Shown here piece by piece: positions 49,282 through 49,303 of a stretch of 49,303 nt of DNA. Position 1 is the stretch's first letter. The number at the start of each line of letters is the position of its first letter. A program made the translations under genes and the position numbers. The stretch lies in assembly GCA_027627705.1 (NCBI GenBank), contig CP091242.1:1645581-1694883 (forward strand), given 5' to 3'. Under the pieces are notes generated by a model. That model worked only from the letters and a program-made list of their open reading frames with translations. It had not been told where the DNA came from and searched no databases. The stretch comes from Hyphomonadaceae bacterium BL14 (GTDB lineage: Bacteria > Pseudomonadota > Alphaproteobacteria > Caulobacterales > Maricaulaceae).

Positions 49282-49303
49282 CTGCTTATAGAGCCAGAGC
49301 GTG

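Noticed and set aside
1..49303. CRISPR array, prophage or transposase
   Set aside because: No regularly spaced repeats, phage structural genes or transposase/integrase frames were seen.

Overview
The window is GC-rich, densely packed alphaproteobacterial chromosome. Several markers point to a Caulobacter-like dimorphic, probably marine organism of the Maricaulales/Hyphomonadaceae type: a holdfast-anchor operon (hfaABD), the Caulobacter-type flagellar factors FliX, FlbY and a FlaEY-like protein, a muramidase-less FlgJ (CheL type), the FlmA/PseB sugar dehydratase, and sigma-54 and CtrA-like promoter motifs. Genus and species cannot be fixed from the sequence alone. All functional calls rest on recognised motifs, gene order and family knowledge; no database search was run.

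Layout. 1-558 is the promoter and leader of a ribosomal RNA operon transcribed leftwards off the window, with two near-identical promoters 92 bp apart and a boxA. 559-3714 holds a CBS-domain protein, a DUF2157/GDYXXLXY membrane pair and a rhomboid protease. 3769-6499 is a holdfast-anchor operon hfaA-hfaB-hfaD, starting at a consensus sigma-54 promoter and ending at a strong intrinsic terminator. 6601-10391 carries a saccharopine-dehydrogenase-like oxidoreductase, a degenerate CheY-like receiver, two PaaI-type thioesterases and a SIMPL protein. A CAT-anticodon tRNA (probably the Ile2 type), a cluster of 44-bp repeats and an AT-rich, probably foreign glycosyltransferase follow (10634-11665).

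11757-15661 is a leftward group: SDR, strictosidine-synthase-like protein, kynureninase and SDR. 15740-29215 is the main catabolic locus. A MerR-type (LiuR-like) regulator faces a rightward operon across a perfect palindromic operator. The operon order SDR, acyl-CoA carboxylase beta, acyl-CoA dehydrogenase, enoyl-CoA hydratase, acyl-CoA carboxylase alpha matches atuBCDEF of acyclic terpene catabolism. It continues with a beta-keto acid cleavage enzyme, an acyl-CoA synthetase, a Baeyer-Villiger monooxygenase, a GDXG hydrolase on the opposite strand and an Old Yellow Enzyme. Together these could open a cyclic terpenoid ketone via a lactone, activate the acid and degrade the 3-branched acyl-CoA. 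This reading is an inference and is the most interesting proposal in the window.

29240-46979 is flagellar. The leftward operon is fliL-fliM-DUF6468(PflI-like)-motE-like-large TPR protein. The rightward operon flgF-flgG-flgA-flgH plus a small unknown has its own sigma-54 promoter. dksA and fliX read leftwards. fliX is divergent from flgI-flgJ-flbY-DUF6194, with a CtrA-type box and another sigma-54 promoter between them. A 915-residue FlaEY-like beta-propeller protein is divergent from flmA/pseB, a flagellin-glycosylation sugar enzyme. The window ends with an EamA transporter and serC, which has a structured leader and is followed by a palindromic repeat.
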